Shown in pieces: positions 1-10,825 of a stretch of 64,000 nucleotides of DNA. Position 1 is the first letter of the stretch. Each line of letters starts with the position of its first letter. A model generated the notes under the pieces. The model saw only the letters and a list, made by a program, of their open reading frames with translations, was not told the DNA's origin and did not search any database. The stretch is taken from NCBI GenBank assembly GCA_964019415.1, contig OZ025889.1, positions 2,154,501 to 2,218,500 on the forward strand, given 5' to 3'. The stretch is from Ianthella basta. Its lineage: Eukaryota > Porifera > Demospongiae > Verongiida > Ianthellidae. Made by a program: the position numbers and the translations under genes.

Positions 1-115
1 CGTACCACTGTGCGATCAACTGCATTCTATTCTTGCAACTTTGGCTATAGCCGTGATGGAATGGGCACCATTACCTGTCGTGCTAGTGGGAAGTGGGACC
101 CACCTCCAACTTGCA
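1..115 (+). CDS. Sushi/CCP domain, C-terminal half (last or internal exon of an upstream gene)
   Basis: Frame 1 reads as the second half of a complement-control-protein (sushi) module: Tyr-Ser-Cys, then Gly-Tyr, Gly-x-Ile-Thr-Cys, Gly-x-Trp and a final Pro-Pro-Thr-Cys, the usual spacing of Cys2, Cys3, Trp and Cys4. Sushi modules are extracellular beta-sandwich binding domains. The exon can end after TGC-A at 115, with donor GTAATT at 116. This gives a phase-1 boundary, the usual border of sushi exons. Without splicing, the frame stops at TAA 124-126. The rest of the gene lies outside the window, so full architecture is unknown. Confidence 0.8.
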
Positions 116-1636
116 GTAATTCATAAGGTCAGTGCATGTTAGGGACATGTAGGTAGTGTGGGTGTTGTTTAGGTTAATTAAGAAATACAAGAATTTTAGC
201 AATTCTCAGTCTACTTTGAAGAATATTATATATAGTCAACTGCTATAATGCAATAACTTAGTTTAGTTTCACTATGCCCATGTGTGCATGTGCTTGTGTG
301 CATGGCAGCTGAATAATGGTAGTGTGCAAATTATTATAGCTAGAGCTGCCTCCAGTTGAATTAGGGCAACCCTACATAGGAGGCTAGGCAATAGCTCATA
401 TACTACTTGTGTGGAATGTCTGTGAACACAAGCACTGAGAGTACAGAGATTGCAGCACTTATTACGGCTGGGCATGCTACTATAATTCTGAAGCATGTGT
501 GCAGGGCAAGGAGCATGCATGTGCCATGTAGCTAGTAAGTTTAGTTTCAAAGAAGAGCATGGCATGTTGAACCCCAAATAAGCAAGGATATGATGTATTC
601 TGTGTACCATAGCCAGTTCACTGTCTTGTTTGGGATCTGAACATGATTGAGGTACTTAGCACGTGCACAACAGTCCCATTAGCAGGAATCCACCTCATCC
701 TCAAAGATGCATGCTCCTACTGGAATGGCAGACTGAAAAGAAACTATACTGGAAACCCTGGCTGCACCTGCCTGTGTATATAGTTCTAGACATCACAGAA
801 GATGCAGTTGGTTCATTTCTGTACTATCAACGAGTACTCATGCACATGCACAAAGGAGTGCATAATTATATGATTATGTGTTAGGATATTTTATTCCATG
901 AAGGTTGACATATAATATGCCGGCACTTGGGAACTTACTTTTCTGTTTGTTAATTTGCCTAGAATGCTGTTACAGTTAATTCTGGTTATGGGTGTTAACA
1001 TTGTAAATTTGTTAGTAAATTAAAAGAAGCTAGATAATGGATGTTAATGTGTATTACATAGTGTTGTTTCCTCCCTTCACATGTAGCCTATGGACCTTGC
1101 ACTGGACACACAGCTATGGATAGAGTTGAATACTATAGAATATTGAGGCTAATCTGACTAGGCTTTACACTGCTGTAGTCCATGTGTAACCATGTGGCAG
1201 TGATTATGATTCAGCATTCATGCATTAATGTAGACTACTAATGTTATGATTTAACATCCACTTTCTGAGTTGCCAGTGTATGGGCAAGGCTTAGTTGTAA
1301 AACAATATTTGATGCTGCATATATACAGTATCAAGCCTTGCCCCAATGCCACAAGCTGTGACATGCATGCACATGTATTCACCCTGAAGAAGGCCAGAGC
1401 AGTTGGCTGAAACGTTGCCAATTTAATTTGTACATACACCCTCTTTCTTTCTTTTCTTTCCTCTTTCCTGAGAGCAGGGTCATCAATTCTTCCATTCTCA
1501 AAATCACCATTCCACAGACTTTTGAATTACTAAAATAATCAGGTGGTGCAGCTGCAGTATAGCATATTCTGCATGTAAATGCTCATGATGAGGTGAGAAA
1601 CTGCATATAACCCCAGCACAAATTTAAGGGGACTAA
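116..1636. other. Non-coding stretch after the sushi exon
   Basis: AT-rich sequence with only short overlapping open frames on both strands and no protein motif I recognise. The one structured item is the hairpin motif at 1384-1419. Intron or intergenic DNA. Confidence 0.5.
1384..1419 (+). ncRNA. Hammerhead-like hairpin motif, copy 1
   Basis: CTGAAGA is followed by a stem (GGCCA pairing with TGGCT, one G-U) and then GAAAC. This resembles the hammerhead core CUGANGA / stem II / GAAAC, but with one extra A before the stem. The same arrangement recurs near 30142, 51090, 56245, 61345 and 63541. No convincing stems I and III are visible, so catalytic activity is only a hypothesis. Probably a fragment of a retroelement terminus. 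Confidence 0.3.
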
Positions 1637-1975
1637 ATTGTTTGAAGGCTGACAAATGCTGTCAATCCACTAGTACTGTGAAGCTCAAGATTTAGCCAGA
1701 AACAGTTGCAAGTGGTTTGAAATGTTCAGCTTGCAAATTACATTCTTGTGATTTTCAGATTACTGTGCACAGTCACACAAATCCACTATCAGTTGTCAGA
1801 TGCTATATAAGCTTACATGGACCATGGTTGTGCATACTTATACAGTATGTATGTAGACCATAGCATTTACAGTCATGTAGTTCTTCGTTCAGTGCACACC
1901 TTCGTTCACTTCCTTAGCTCATAACTTTCCTTCTATGGTCTATATAGCTTACACCATGGGAGACAAATCAGGTAC
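1637..1975 (+). repeat. Dispersed repeat, copy A (partner at 62724-63058)
   Basis: About 340 bp aligns by eye with 62724-63058. Shared blocks include CACTAGTACTGTGAAGCTCA, GAAATGTTCAGCTTGCAAA and CATGGACCATGGTTGTG, with small indels between them. No terminal repeats or coding potential seen. Likely an interspersed non-autonomous element of unknown class. Confidence 0.75.
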
Positions 1976-3118
1976 AGTGTATACATATGTTTGCAGGGTC
2001 ACAGGATTGTGTCACCCAATCACATGCCCGCTTTAATGCAGTGCAAACGTACTACACATGGACATGCTGTAGAAGATTAAATATACTGTAATTTTAGAAC
2101 GTTTCAAGGCAAGGCTGTGGAAAGGTAGCAAAAATTAGATTTTTAAATTTTTACGGTATTAAGGATTAAGGATACAATGTAAACTATAATAATATCTATA
2201 CTGTTCATTACAGACATCCATAAGTACAATCCAGCCCTGTATACAGAAAGCATATATATCTGCTTAATTCTGCATTGAAGCATTGTCATGATTGTGAGTA
2301 TGCACTGAAGGGTAATTAGAGATGCACTTTATTCAAGAACTAAAATGCAATTCTTTCAGGGTTACTGAGTATTAAACTACCACAATATAGCAGTGTTGAT
2401 GTACAATGATCAGCTAGTGCTGTGCATGCCAAGCTACTGTTTTTGATTTTGAGAGACTGAGGTTGCAAATTTCATGGAAGGTGTAGTAGTCAGGTGTCAT
2501 GACTAATGCATACACATCCCGTCCATTATTATTTGCTCAATGCATGCACATATGCAGCATACAGCGTGCATACCTGTGTATGAAATAATGAGACACAATA
2601 TAGAATAGAAACATGCACGCTGTTTATAGATCACATCCAGTACAATAGAGCTAGCATTATAGTATAAAACAGTTTGTTTGCAGGATACGATTCAGATGTA
2701 TTGTCATGCAGTTGTGCACACCCCTCCATCTCTCACACAATCTCTCCAGTGGAATGCAGCCATTGCATGGGATTTGACGTTGTTATTAGTTATGCCTTGC
2801 ATGGCACTTAGCCATCATGTGCAATCATCATACTTGTGTATCTATGGTGCGGGGTGAGTCCTTTTATGAACTCAGTGCACTTGTAAAGTGCTATATCATT
2901 CCTATATCATATACACTTGGCATGCCTCAAAGCATGATGCTCTTGCAATTCACACATTCTTCTACTGTGCATGGGTTGTCAGTTGAATTGTGTCCAAACA
3001 AATGCTTCTATACCATTAAAATGTGTGTACACCCCACATTCCAAGCAACCGTATGAATGCTATTATACAGCTGGACATACAGCACAAGTCTTAGTTGCTC
3101 CCAGAAGGAAACTGAACC
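1976..3118. other. Intergenic stretch upstream of the Reeler gene
   Basis: No convincing exon or repeat. The last few hundred bases should contain the promoter and 5' UTR of the gene starting at 3119; I see no diagnostic TATA or initiator element. Confidence 0.4.
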
Positions 3119-3314
3119 ATGAAGACCGGCTTTTCCGCTGCATTCACGTTTGTGGCCATTGCTTCAGTTGCATATGGCTTTCCTGGTGGAGCACCAAATT
3201 CAGCATGTGCTTCAGTGAGCCCAAGTTCACCACATGCTTCTCCTCAGACCACTCCATCCCCATACAATGTGTCTGGGCTGCCATTAGAGTATACCCCTGG
3301 AGCAGAATATACAT
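3119..3314 (+). CDS. Reeler-domain gene, exon 1 (signal peptide and start of Reeler domain)
   Basis: ATG at 3119 opens a signal peptide of about 20 residues (MKTGF..., hydrophobic core AAFTFVAIASVAYG). The Reeler signature follows: GFPGGAP, then Cys, PQTTPSPY and YTPGAEYT. Reeler domains occur in secreted or membrane proteins such as reelin, ferric-chelate reductase 1 and insect defence proteins. The exon ends at 3314 in phase 1 before donor GTAAGT. The next intron (3315-4211) shows no other feature. The domain assignment is firm; the ligand is unknown. Confidence 0.9.
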
Positions 3315-4211
3315 GTAAGTTGTGGAGAGGAGACACAATAAATGAGGAGGTTTAGCACCGAGTAAACCATATACATTAGGCTAGTAACATTTGGCGGAAA
3401 TCGAACGCGGTAAGTTAACGTTTTCGACGTTGGAAGGCGACTAGCTAACTGTGTATAATTTCAACGTTGTGGTTCTCCCTTAGTAAAGTCGTGTTAAATC
3501 ACTTGCGCTGGTTTCGGCGTGTATACTTCGCCTGTTTCTGACTCTTCTAACCCTCTCCATCTCCAACCGCAGCGAGTTCGAGTGCACTCCCTACCTTGCC
3601 TTCAGACAATCGACATAAGTCGATCAGGTTACACTTTCCGCCTGGCGATGATGGTTGGTGGTCACTGTTGCGCCGAACTTCAAGGGAACGCGCGACTAAC
3701 TTAAACTTGATGGAAGTTTTCCTGAGTACTGACACGAGGCAGCGTAAACAGAGTAGCAGAGAGGAAGAATTCAAGAAGGAGCTAGTACAGCCATCCACGA
3801 TCCTTGTTCGTACATAAGCGCTGTTACATAGTCACCCTTTTGCCTACTCCGTTGAAGCAAAAAAAACGTATACAATACGGCGGGAACTGTATAAGATGGT
3901 CACTGAGATAGCTAGGCAGTCACCTTTCTATAAAACGGCCAGCCTCTGTGACCCCAAAGAGCACTAAAACATTGCAATCTACCTGTAGAGTAGCCACCTT
4001 TCTATATATGCCAGTTAGAACTGGCCCATAGGCGGTAGTCTTAGACAGGTTTCACAGTACTTGCTAATTAGCTCCGTATCGATCACCCGTATTTACTGTG
4101 CGACATTCTGACGGTGTGCTAATCCTCCCTAACCGTAATGTGTCTAATATCTGCTCGAATGCACAGACAGTGTCGAATTGCTGCAATTGGTTAATATCTT
4201 TCCACATTCAG

Positions 4212-4324
4212 TGATGTTCTCAGGAAGCCAACAATTTAGGGGAATGTTGGTTGTCAGTGAAGATGGTGCTGGGATGCGAGTGGGTACATTTGCATCTAGT
4301 CCTGGTACCCGGCTCACTTGTTCA
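4212..4324 (+). CDS. Reeler-domain gene, exon 2
   Basis: Acceptor TTCAG at 4207-4211 and donor GTAAGT at 4325 bound 113 nt. The exon continues exon 1 in phase, giving LMFSGSQQFRGMLVVSED, then VGTF and RLTCS. These are the central Reeler strands (F-x-G-F/M-L, VGTF, LTC). It ends in phase 0. Confidence 0.88.
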
Positions 4325-4411
4325 GTAAGTTCTTAATGCATTCATTGAATGTATTTTATGTGCACATTATTGTCATTTTTATTATTATTATTATACATTA
4401 TAACTATGTAG

Positions 4412-4571
4412 GACAGTAGAGGTATCACCCATGACAGTAGAAGTGACAAAATCAGTGTTACATTCACGTGGACAGCCCCTGCCACAGGAAGTGGCCCAGT
4501 CACATTCCGATTTGCAGGTGTTCAGATCAGAGACATCAGCTGGGCTGCCCAAACAGCAGGAGTTGTACAAG
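4412..4571 (+). CDS. Reeler-domain gene, exon 3 (end of Reeler domain)
   Basis: Phase-0 start after TGTAG. It encodes DSRGITHDSRSDK, then VTFTWTAPATGSGPVTF, the hallmark C-terminal Reeler motif (S-x-x-W-T-A-P-x-x-G-x-G-x-V-x-F). It ends in phase 1 at donor GTGCAT. With exons 1-2 this completes a Reeler domain of about 150 residues. Confidence 0.9.
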
Positions 4572-4684
4572 GTGCATATATTTTTTACACAAGAACAACT
4601 GAAAAGCTCTTGTATATAACTTCATATATATTACTGTGTTCACGTGTGACTCTGAGTAAGTCTACTCATCTCTCCTATGCACAG

Positions 4685-4795
4685 AGCAAGCATTGCTGCC
4701 AATCCCAACGTCAGTAATCCAAACAGCTGTTGTAACAAGCAACGTCTTTACTTCAACATCACTCTCTCCTACTCCCACGTCCACACCTCCTCCAG
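4685..4795 (+). CDS. Reeler-domain gene, exon 4 (Thr/Ser/Pro mucin-like stalk)
   Basis: In frame from the phase-1 junction, it encodes a low-complexity linker ending TSTSLSPTPTSTPPP, a likely O-glycosylated stalk. Acceptor CACAG precedes 4685; donor GTAGCT follows 4795 in phase 1. The stalk sits between the Reeler domain and the next exon. Confidence 0.75.
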
Positions 4796-5691
4796 GTAGC
4801 TAACTATACTGGTGTGTATTGTAGTAGGAATCAGAGACTTACCCCATACACCTGAGTCAGACAAGTGCTCTGGCTGATCTGACCATGGCCTGCAGCTGAC
4901 TGGTTGTCAGGCAATGATCAAATTTGTATGTGTTTGAAATGCAGTATTTTTAGCTAAGTAGTTAATGAACAATACCACATGACCCCTCTCCAATTAACAC
5001 ATGATGACGCAAGGGAAGGATTCATAGCAGACATGTACAGCAACTCCAGTGTTACTGGCCAGTCCTCCATACCAGGTACAGAGGATTGAGTTTCTTATAA
5101 ATAAAGAAATAGCACTTGCAATGGACAATCACTTTCTGTGTTAAGTAGTGTCATCAATAATGTTTGTGAAATTATAATTATAATAATTAATTTTGCAAAC
5201 AAGTATGATATCTCACTTCCCAGTAAATAATACGTTAACAGCAAGGACTTCTAAATGTGGTCCACTGCCCAACATTTCCAGTGGAGCAGTGGTCTTCTTC
5301 ATAAGGACAATCTGTGGCAATGTACTTGCTATGAGCTGCTAAGAGGAAATTTTGCTATTTAATCTGTCAATAGATGAAAGACAATAATGTTACGCATACA
5401 TTGGCTGCTTATAGCCAAAGGAAAGGGTTACTGGTCCCTGAATTGATCGGTGATGGCCTACAAAACTAATGATCACTTGGACAGCTATAGTTAGTGACAA
5501 TTACAGGTAGTTAAACTGGATATACAATGAGTGTCAACTGTGTAAATAAAATACATTGTCTGTGTTAATGATAAATGAGCAAGGAGATTTGTAACGTGAT
5601 ACCGTATATCTTCTAATATTGGAAGATATGGTAATTGCACAAAACTTATACTACCCTGTGCGCTTGTCCTTCATCTTTTTGTGTGTCCCAG

Positions 5692-5806
5692 TTTTGCAAG
5701 TTGTTCCTGTTCAGTCCCCCATCGCATTGGTAACCACCTTGGCTATAGTGGGCAGTTTGGTGTTTCTCACCATCCTACTCACAGGAGGGGCTTACCTCAT
5801 CTGGAG
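5692..5806 (+). CDS. Reeler-domain gene, transmembrane exon
   Basis: Acceptor TCCCAG and donor GTACGT bound 115 nt. Entered in phase 1 from exon 4, it encodes VLQVVPVQSP followed by about 24 hydrophobic residues (IALVTTLAIVGSLVFLTILL) and then LIWR, a typical single-pass helix with a basic stop-transfer end. Length 115 is not a multiple of 3, so including or skipping this exon changes the downstream frame (see findings). Confidence 0.75.
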
Positions 5807-6557
5807 GTACGTGGAGTGTGGGCTGCAGTGACCTAACACAGTCACATGCATGCACACACATATGGCACTCTCACATCTCAAGTACAGACTCTGAACACAT
5901 TGCATGTTCATATGTAAACACATTACTCTGAACAGCACAACAATGCATACGTACGCATATGCAGACAATGACACTCAGTACAAGCATAACTTGTACATTT
6001 TGTGTATGTTTGTGTAATTATGCAATTTATACCACAGTATGTCATGCGAGAACTCTGTACAAATGCATATGCAGGACAAACATTGCAAGCATTGAGTGAC
6101 ACAAATATACAGTGCTCTCTCTCATGCGCTGCATGTTAAATACAGTCATACACAAGTAGACTAGCTGCATTGCTACCTCCTCTTCCACCATTTAGAGGAA
6201 TCATCAAAAGGAATCATCAAAAGCCACAGCAAGCATAAGACAATGCAGATGAGAGAATTATAGATGACCTTAGATGTTCAAGAATGTATTACAGAATGAT
6301 TTAATACTCATACAGTAGATGTACAGCTGCAGTGTAAATTATATATGGCTAAGTGTATAACATGAGGAACTTAAGATGTCATGTAGATGTATATATATAC
6401 CACACAAAGGATGTACGTCTCTAGATCTGTCGTTGTAGTTACATACATACTCCGCATGTTATGATTATAAAGCACTGGTACAGTATATACTGGAGACTAG
6501 CATGAGTTGTGCATTCACATCTGATATCTATGGGTTATTGTAGTTGAACCCATACAG

Positions 6558-7011
6558 TTGTCAATGCAAATGCCCATATTCGAGGTCTGAGGGACTTTGC
6601 ATGGAGGTGTCATGTCCAAGAATGTGCATGCTCCAACTATGGCTACAACTTCCACCCAGTAACGTGTGGTTGTGAGTGTGTCCAACTCTATGATTGCAGT
6701 TATAGCCAGTACTTTGACAGGAGCTCATGTAGCTGTCGGTGCAACAACTACTGCAGCTGCCCTGAGGGAAGGTTCTTTAACTCAGACAGCTGCCGTTGTG
6801 AGTGCTCTGACAGATACTGTCCACCTGGGTTCTCACTGAATCCCTACTCATGTGAATGTTACTGCAACATGAGCTGTGGCTATGACAAGATTTTGGACAA
6901 CACCACCTGTCAGTGCTGAAGGAAGAGCCAGTATCCAGATGTGCAGTGCTCATCCCTCCAGAGCCTCTACACCTGCCTCAATGCAGCGTCCCTCTATGGA
7001 ATATCATGCCA
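6558..7011 (+). CDS. Cysteine-rich exon with CX10CXCXC (BR3P-like) repeats
   Basis: Acceptor CATACAG precedes 6558; donor GTAAGC follows 7011. In the main frame, 6620-6916 encodes about five repeats of the form C-X10/11-C-x-C-x-C (for example CPEGRFFNSDSCRCEC and CPPGFSLNPYSCECYC). This is the Balbiani-ring-3 / VEGF-C tail pattern of secreted proteins. A TGA at 6917-6919 ends the frame, yet coding-like sequence with regular cysteines (YPDVQC, LYTCLNAASLYGISCQ) continues to 7011. The 5' part has two candidate frames depending on which exon precedes it. Either the gene ends at 6919, or it carries a nonsense change. Confidence 0.65.
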
Positions 7012-7231
7012 GTAAGCTCTAGATCCATAAAACACAAGGTCCAAATACCTGGGACTTAGGATGCACATGTACACTTAAACTTTCTCTGAGTGAAGTCATC
7101 GTAGGAGAGATTGCATACATTCATCTTGACTATAAATGTAGCACGTGTATACGTAGCGCACGGCACTGATCGGCAATTATTATAACAGGTCAGTAATACA
7201 TTGTTCACTTGTTCTATCTGATATTTGGCAG

Positions 7232-7390
7232 GTGGTGGAATGGTGTGCGTGTCACAGAGTGCTGCTCTCCCAAGCCTTCTCTCCCAAGGTGTGGGCTCGC
7301 AACCCCTACTTTGGTTACACGCTCTGGCCTCATGATCAGTTGGACTATTACCGCTGCAGCCAGAGTGAATACTGCAAATACATCTGCTGA
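7232..7390 (+). pseudogene. Probable last exon of the cysteine-rich gene, with a 14-bp duplication
   Basis: It joins 7011 in phase 2 to give QWWNGVRVTECCSPK. CTCTCCCAAG then occurs at 7265-7274 and again 14 bp later at 7279-7288. The extra 14 bp shifts the frame away from a second coding-like stretch that ends SEYCKYIC and TGA at 7388-7390. Aromatic- and Cys-rich residues on both sides suggest one ancestral exon broken by a short tandem duplication. It could instead be an assembly error. Confidence 0.5.
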
Positions 7391-8381
7391 GGCCAAGCTC
7401 CTTGAAGCTGTGATCCAGTGATTCCTAATCAAACCTGCACATATAGACTTAAGAACCCTTCATTTTATGCCTAACAGTCATGATTCAATTGTATATATCT
7501 AAGTTGTCATTCAAAAATGTGCAATCAGTTTGAAATTCTCTGTGTTCATATTCCTACATGCCTGCTTTTTGCATGTAGTTTGTACTAGCTGGTTCTGGCA
7601 TTTAGCTGAGCAGCATGATGCATTATGCAGTAAATCAGTGCATGAGTTCCAATCCATCTCTATTAAAGACATTCCTTGCCTCATTTATTACACTAATTAG
7701 TTCAATTCTGCATGCACAGTGCTATATGTTATGCATAAATTATACTGTAAGAGCAAACAGTTAGAATTTTTCATGACAATATTTATACCACAATTATAGA
7801 ACCCTGGAGGTTGAATCCATGAAATTGTACTCCTGTAAGACAAATGCATACACTAGTACTTAATGCTATTTACAAGACAAGCTAGCTGGCAAGGAGACTC
7901 ACAAAGAAATCTGTTGTATATAGGAATCTTCCATGCACATGCAAGATTCAAGGTCTGAGAGTATATGCAAGGAATATACCATGACGAATCCCTGCAACTC
8001 ATGAACAATCAGTGCTTTCCTGTCATTGTACAGTACTAGGTGACAGCTTGTGGTGTAGGGCATGCAGAAATAGCTGTTAAATACCACTAGTCTACAGAGC
8101 ATAGACCTCCATGCGATCAAACAGAACCCATACAATTTAGGTCCAGCCATGCCGCCGCTTCCTAGTCAGTTATACCATCCATATACCCAACTCAACATTG
8201 CACTATATACCTACGTAGCTGCATTAAAGTGGGTTCAGTGACACTTCATTGCATGAAATTACATGCAGTAAAACACTTCTTCCAGGCTTAGCTAATGGGA
8301 GCAACTGACACCAAATTTTAAATGATACTCATTATTACCATGTCTGAGATATGAGACTGGTGCAGCTACTTGGTATCCATG
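7391..8381. other. Non-coding stretch
   Basis: No exon, hairpin or repeat recognised. Probably the 3' UTR of the preceding gene and intergenic DNA. Confidence 0.4.
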
Positions 8382-8567
8382 CAGTGGCAGATCTAGAGGA
8401 GGTCAATCCAGGGATGCAAAGGAACCTCCTTGTGCCAGTCTTATGTAGGACATTAGGCAGTTTTTAGACCAGAAATTAGCGTGGTGGCCATACTTAACTT
8501 CAGGGGTACAGTGTGTATCTAATTACTTTAGAACTCCCCTTTCAGAAACCCTATGGATCTGGCACTG
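8382..8567. mobile_element. hAT-like MITE, copy 1 (degenerate)
   Basis: Begins CAGTGGCAGATCTAGAGG and ends GGATCTGGCACTG, imperfect terminal inverted repeats. The inside matches the copy at 8603-8769 (GATCCAGGG..., TGTAGGA-ATT-GGCAGTTTT, CCTTTCAGAAA). No transposase. The CAGTGGCGGA start is typical of hAT-family non-autonomous elements. Confidence 0.65.
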
Positions 8568-8602
8568 GAGTGCAAACTACAGCCATAGGACATTGTCAGT
8601 TA

Positions 8603-8769
8603 CAGTGGCGGATCTAGAGGGCGATCCAGGGGTACAAAGAACCCCCTTTTGGTAGTCTTTTGTAGGATATTGGGCAGTTTTAAACCAAGAAACACGCAAT
8701 ACTTTCTGTCCACTGTGTGCCCCTAACCACTTTGGAACCCTCCTTTCAGAAATCCTAGATCCGCCACTA
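8603..8769. mobile_element. hAT-like MITE, copy 2
   Basis: Starts CAGTGGCGGATCTAG and ends CTAGATCCGCCACTA, near-perfect terminal inverted repeats, flanked by AGTTA on both sides (8598-8602 and 8770-8774). hAT elements normally duplicate 8 bp, so the class is tentative. No coding content. Confidence 0.72.
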
Positions 8770-9015
8770 AGTTACTGTCCTCTATCGTCCGAGCCATAAG
8801 TCGTTAGAGAGGCCATCCAAGACTAAGACGGCCCGAGGCTATGTTCTGCTGGAGCAGGCCAGAAGCTAGGTTGTTATAGTGAGACGAACAGGGGCAAAGT
8901 CGTTCAACAGAGAGACGGCCCAGGGGGAATTTGTTAGAGATTGATAGAGGGGATCGAAAATGGCAAATCAAACGCTTGCCGTTATCGATCCGGGAGTGGG
9001 GGGTGGGGCGCTCTA

Positions 9016-9100
9016 GGTGTGGCTGGGTCACGAGACTACACTCTACTGCTACCGCACTTTCTAAATTTAGCTACATACTGTCTCGTGACCCAACCCCACC
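9016..9100. repeat. Short inverted repeat
   Basis: GGTGTGGCTGGGTCACGAGA (9016-9035) is nearly the reverse complement of TCTCGTGACCCAACCCCACC (9081-9100). The arms are about 20 bp with a loop of about 45 bp. Could be a small MITE. Confidence 0.6.
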
Positions 9101-9260
9101 TATAATGTGCACTGGGAATCTGATTCATGGCTGTATTCATCCTGTCCCTCTAGCTACGTGATTACCTTCATCGTCTAAAATTTAACTGAAGCGGTGAGTT
9201 TAGCGTAATGATTGTGGTGCCCTTGTAGCTAGCTATAGAGCAAAGGTGAGGTAACCTATC

Positions 9261-9718
9261 AGACAGCACGGTAGTGCTGTCTATGTAGGGATGGCAGTGG
9301 TTGTTTGCATGCTGTAATACAAATGAAAAGTCGCGCTACTCCTGAACAGGACAGAAAACCGGCAAACGAAGCTTACCATGACGAAGCGGGGACTGAACAG
9401 TGCACATAACTAACCTAACTTCACAGCGAAGGTCTGCCTACACGCAGATAGCGCCCTCGACATTTCCCTCTTTTCGTCTTCTTATTCTTCTTATCAGACA
9501 GCACGGTAGTGCTGTCTATGTAGGGATGGCAGTGGTTGTTTGTATGCTGTAATACAAATAAAAAGTCGCGCTACTCCTGAACAGGACAGAAAACCGGCAA
9601 ACGAAGCTTACCATGACGAAGCGGGGACTGAACAGTGCACATAACTAACCTAACTTCACAGCGAAGGTGCGCCTACACGTAGATAGCGCCCTCAACATTT
9701 CCCACGTTTCGTCGTCGT
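9261..9718 (+). repeat. 235-bp tandem duplication
   Basis: AGACAGCACGGTAGTGCTGT starts at 9261 and again at 9496, and the two units stay nearly identical throughout. Each begins with a short palindrome (ACAGCACggtaGTGCTGT). No coding content. It adjoins the larger tandem pair that begins near 9721. Confidence 0.85.
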
Positions 9719-10088
9719 CTTCTTCTTTGAAAGCCGTAGCGCACGAACCAGAGAGACCAGGAGAATACTTCACACACCATATTGCACCATTTTTGGCTGG
9801 CTGCATTACTTTGTAGGTTAGAAGGCGGCGCGAGTTAGCGCGGAAGACGGCGCTTGTTAGCTTGCGCGCCGTTTGAAGGACTTACGCGGTCGTGCGTGCA
9901 TTTCCCAGCCACGGTTGGCTTCCGGTCGCCGTTCCTCGCTGGGTTAACGCGGAACCTAGGTGCTAGCCCATACCTTGAGCTCTAGGATTACAGAAATGAG
10001 GCACAATGCCTGCACCAATGCCCTATGGTTGAGACTAAGTGACTGTGTGTTGCTTAAGCTTAGCTGCCCACTATAAAAAGTACAGAAA

Positions 10089-10344
10089 CTAGAAATAATA
10101 AAAATTTTCTACAAAAATTGTAAGGATGTAGGAATGGCATAAAAAGGACAGAAACAAGTAAAGGCACAGTGGAGCATTAACTATCATCCCTACATTCAAG
10201 GATGTAGGACTATAAGGTGCGACATTCTTGCATGTAGGGACCATGGTTAATGCTCCACTTTCTAACAGCCTTTACTTGTTTCTGTCCTTTTTATGCCATT
10301 CCTACATCCCTACAATTTTTGTAGAAAATTTTTATTATTTCTAG
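10089..10344. mobile_element. Palindromic MITE, copy 1
   Basis: CTAGAAATAATAAAAATTTT at 10089 is matched by its reverse complement ending at 10344. The arms extend inward through GGATGTAG, AAAAGGACAGAAACAAGTAAAGGC and GTGGAGCATTAAC, making a fold-back of about 250 bp. No ORF. Confidence 0.8.
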
Positions 10345-10825
10345 TTCTTCTTCTTCTTTGCCAGCCGTAGTGCACGAGCCAGAAGGACCAGGAACATATT
10401 TCTCGCACCATATTGCACCTTTTTTGGCTGGCTGCATTCCTTTGTAGGTTCGAAGGCGGCGCGAGTTAGTGTGGAAGACGGCGCTCGCCACGACTCCTGC
10501 CGTGTTGCTTGGCCAAGCGGGACGGACGCCATTTTCATATTATGTAATTGAACCGGATGAAACCGAAGTGACTAGTGCCATTGTTAGCAGCTGCAGCAGT
10601 TAGCTTGTGCGCTGTTTGAAGGACTTACACGGTCGTGCATGCATTTCCCCGCCACGGTTGGCTTCCGGTCGCCGTTTCTCGCTGGGTTAGCGCGGAACCT
10701 AGGTGCTAGCCCACACCTTGAACTTCAGGATTACAGAAATGAGGTGAAATGCCTGCATCAATGCCCAATGGTTGAGACTAAGTGTGTTGCTTCAGCTTAG
10801 CTGTCCACTATAAAAAGTACAGAAA

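Noticed and set aside
3519-3817. Overlapping frames on both strands in the first Reeler intron
   Set aside because: Both strands open, no domain, no splice-phase match to the flanking Reeler exons.
5034-5075. Possible extra exon between the mucin and membrane exons
   Set aside because: The 35-nt segment would change phase and put the membrane exon out of frame; the direct 4795/5692 junction fits.
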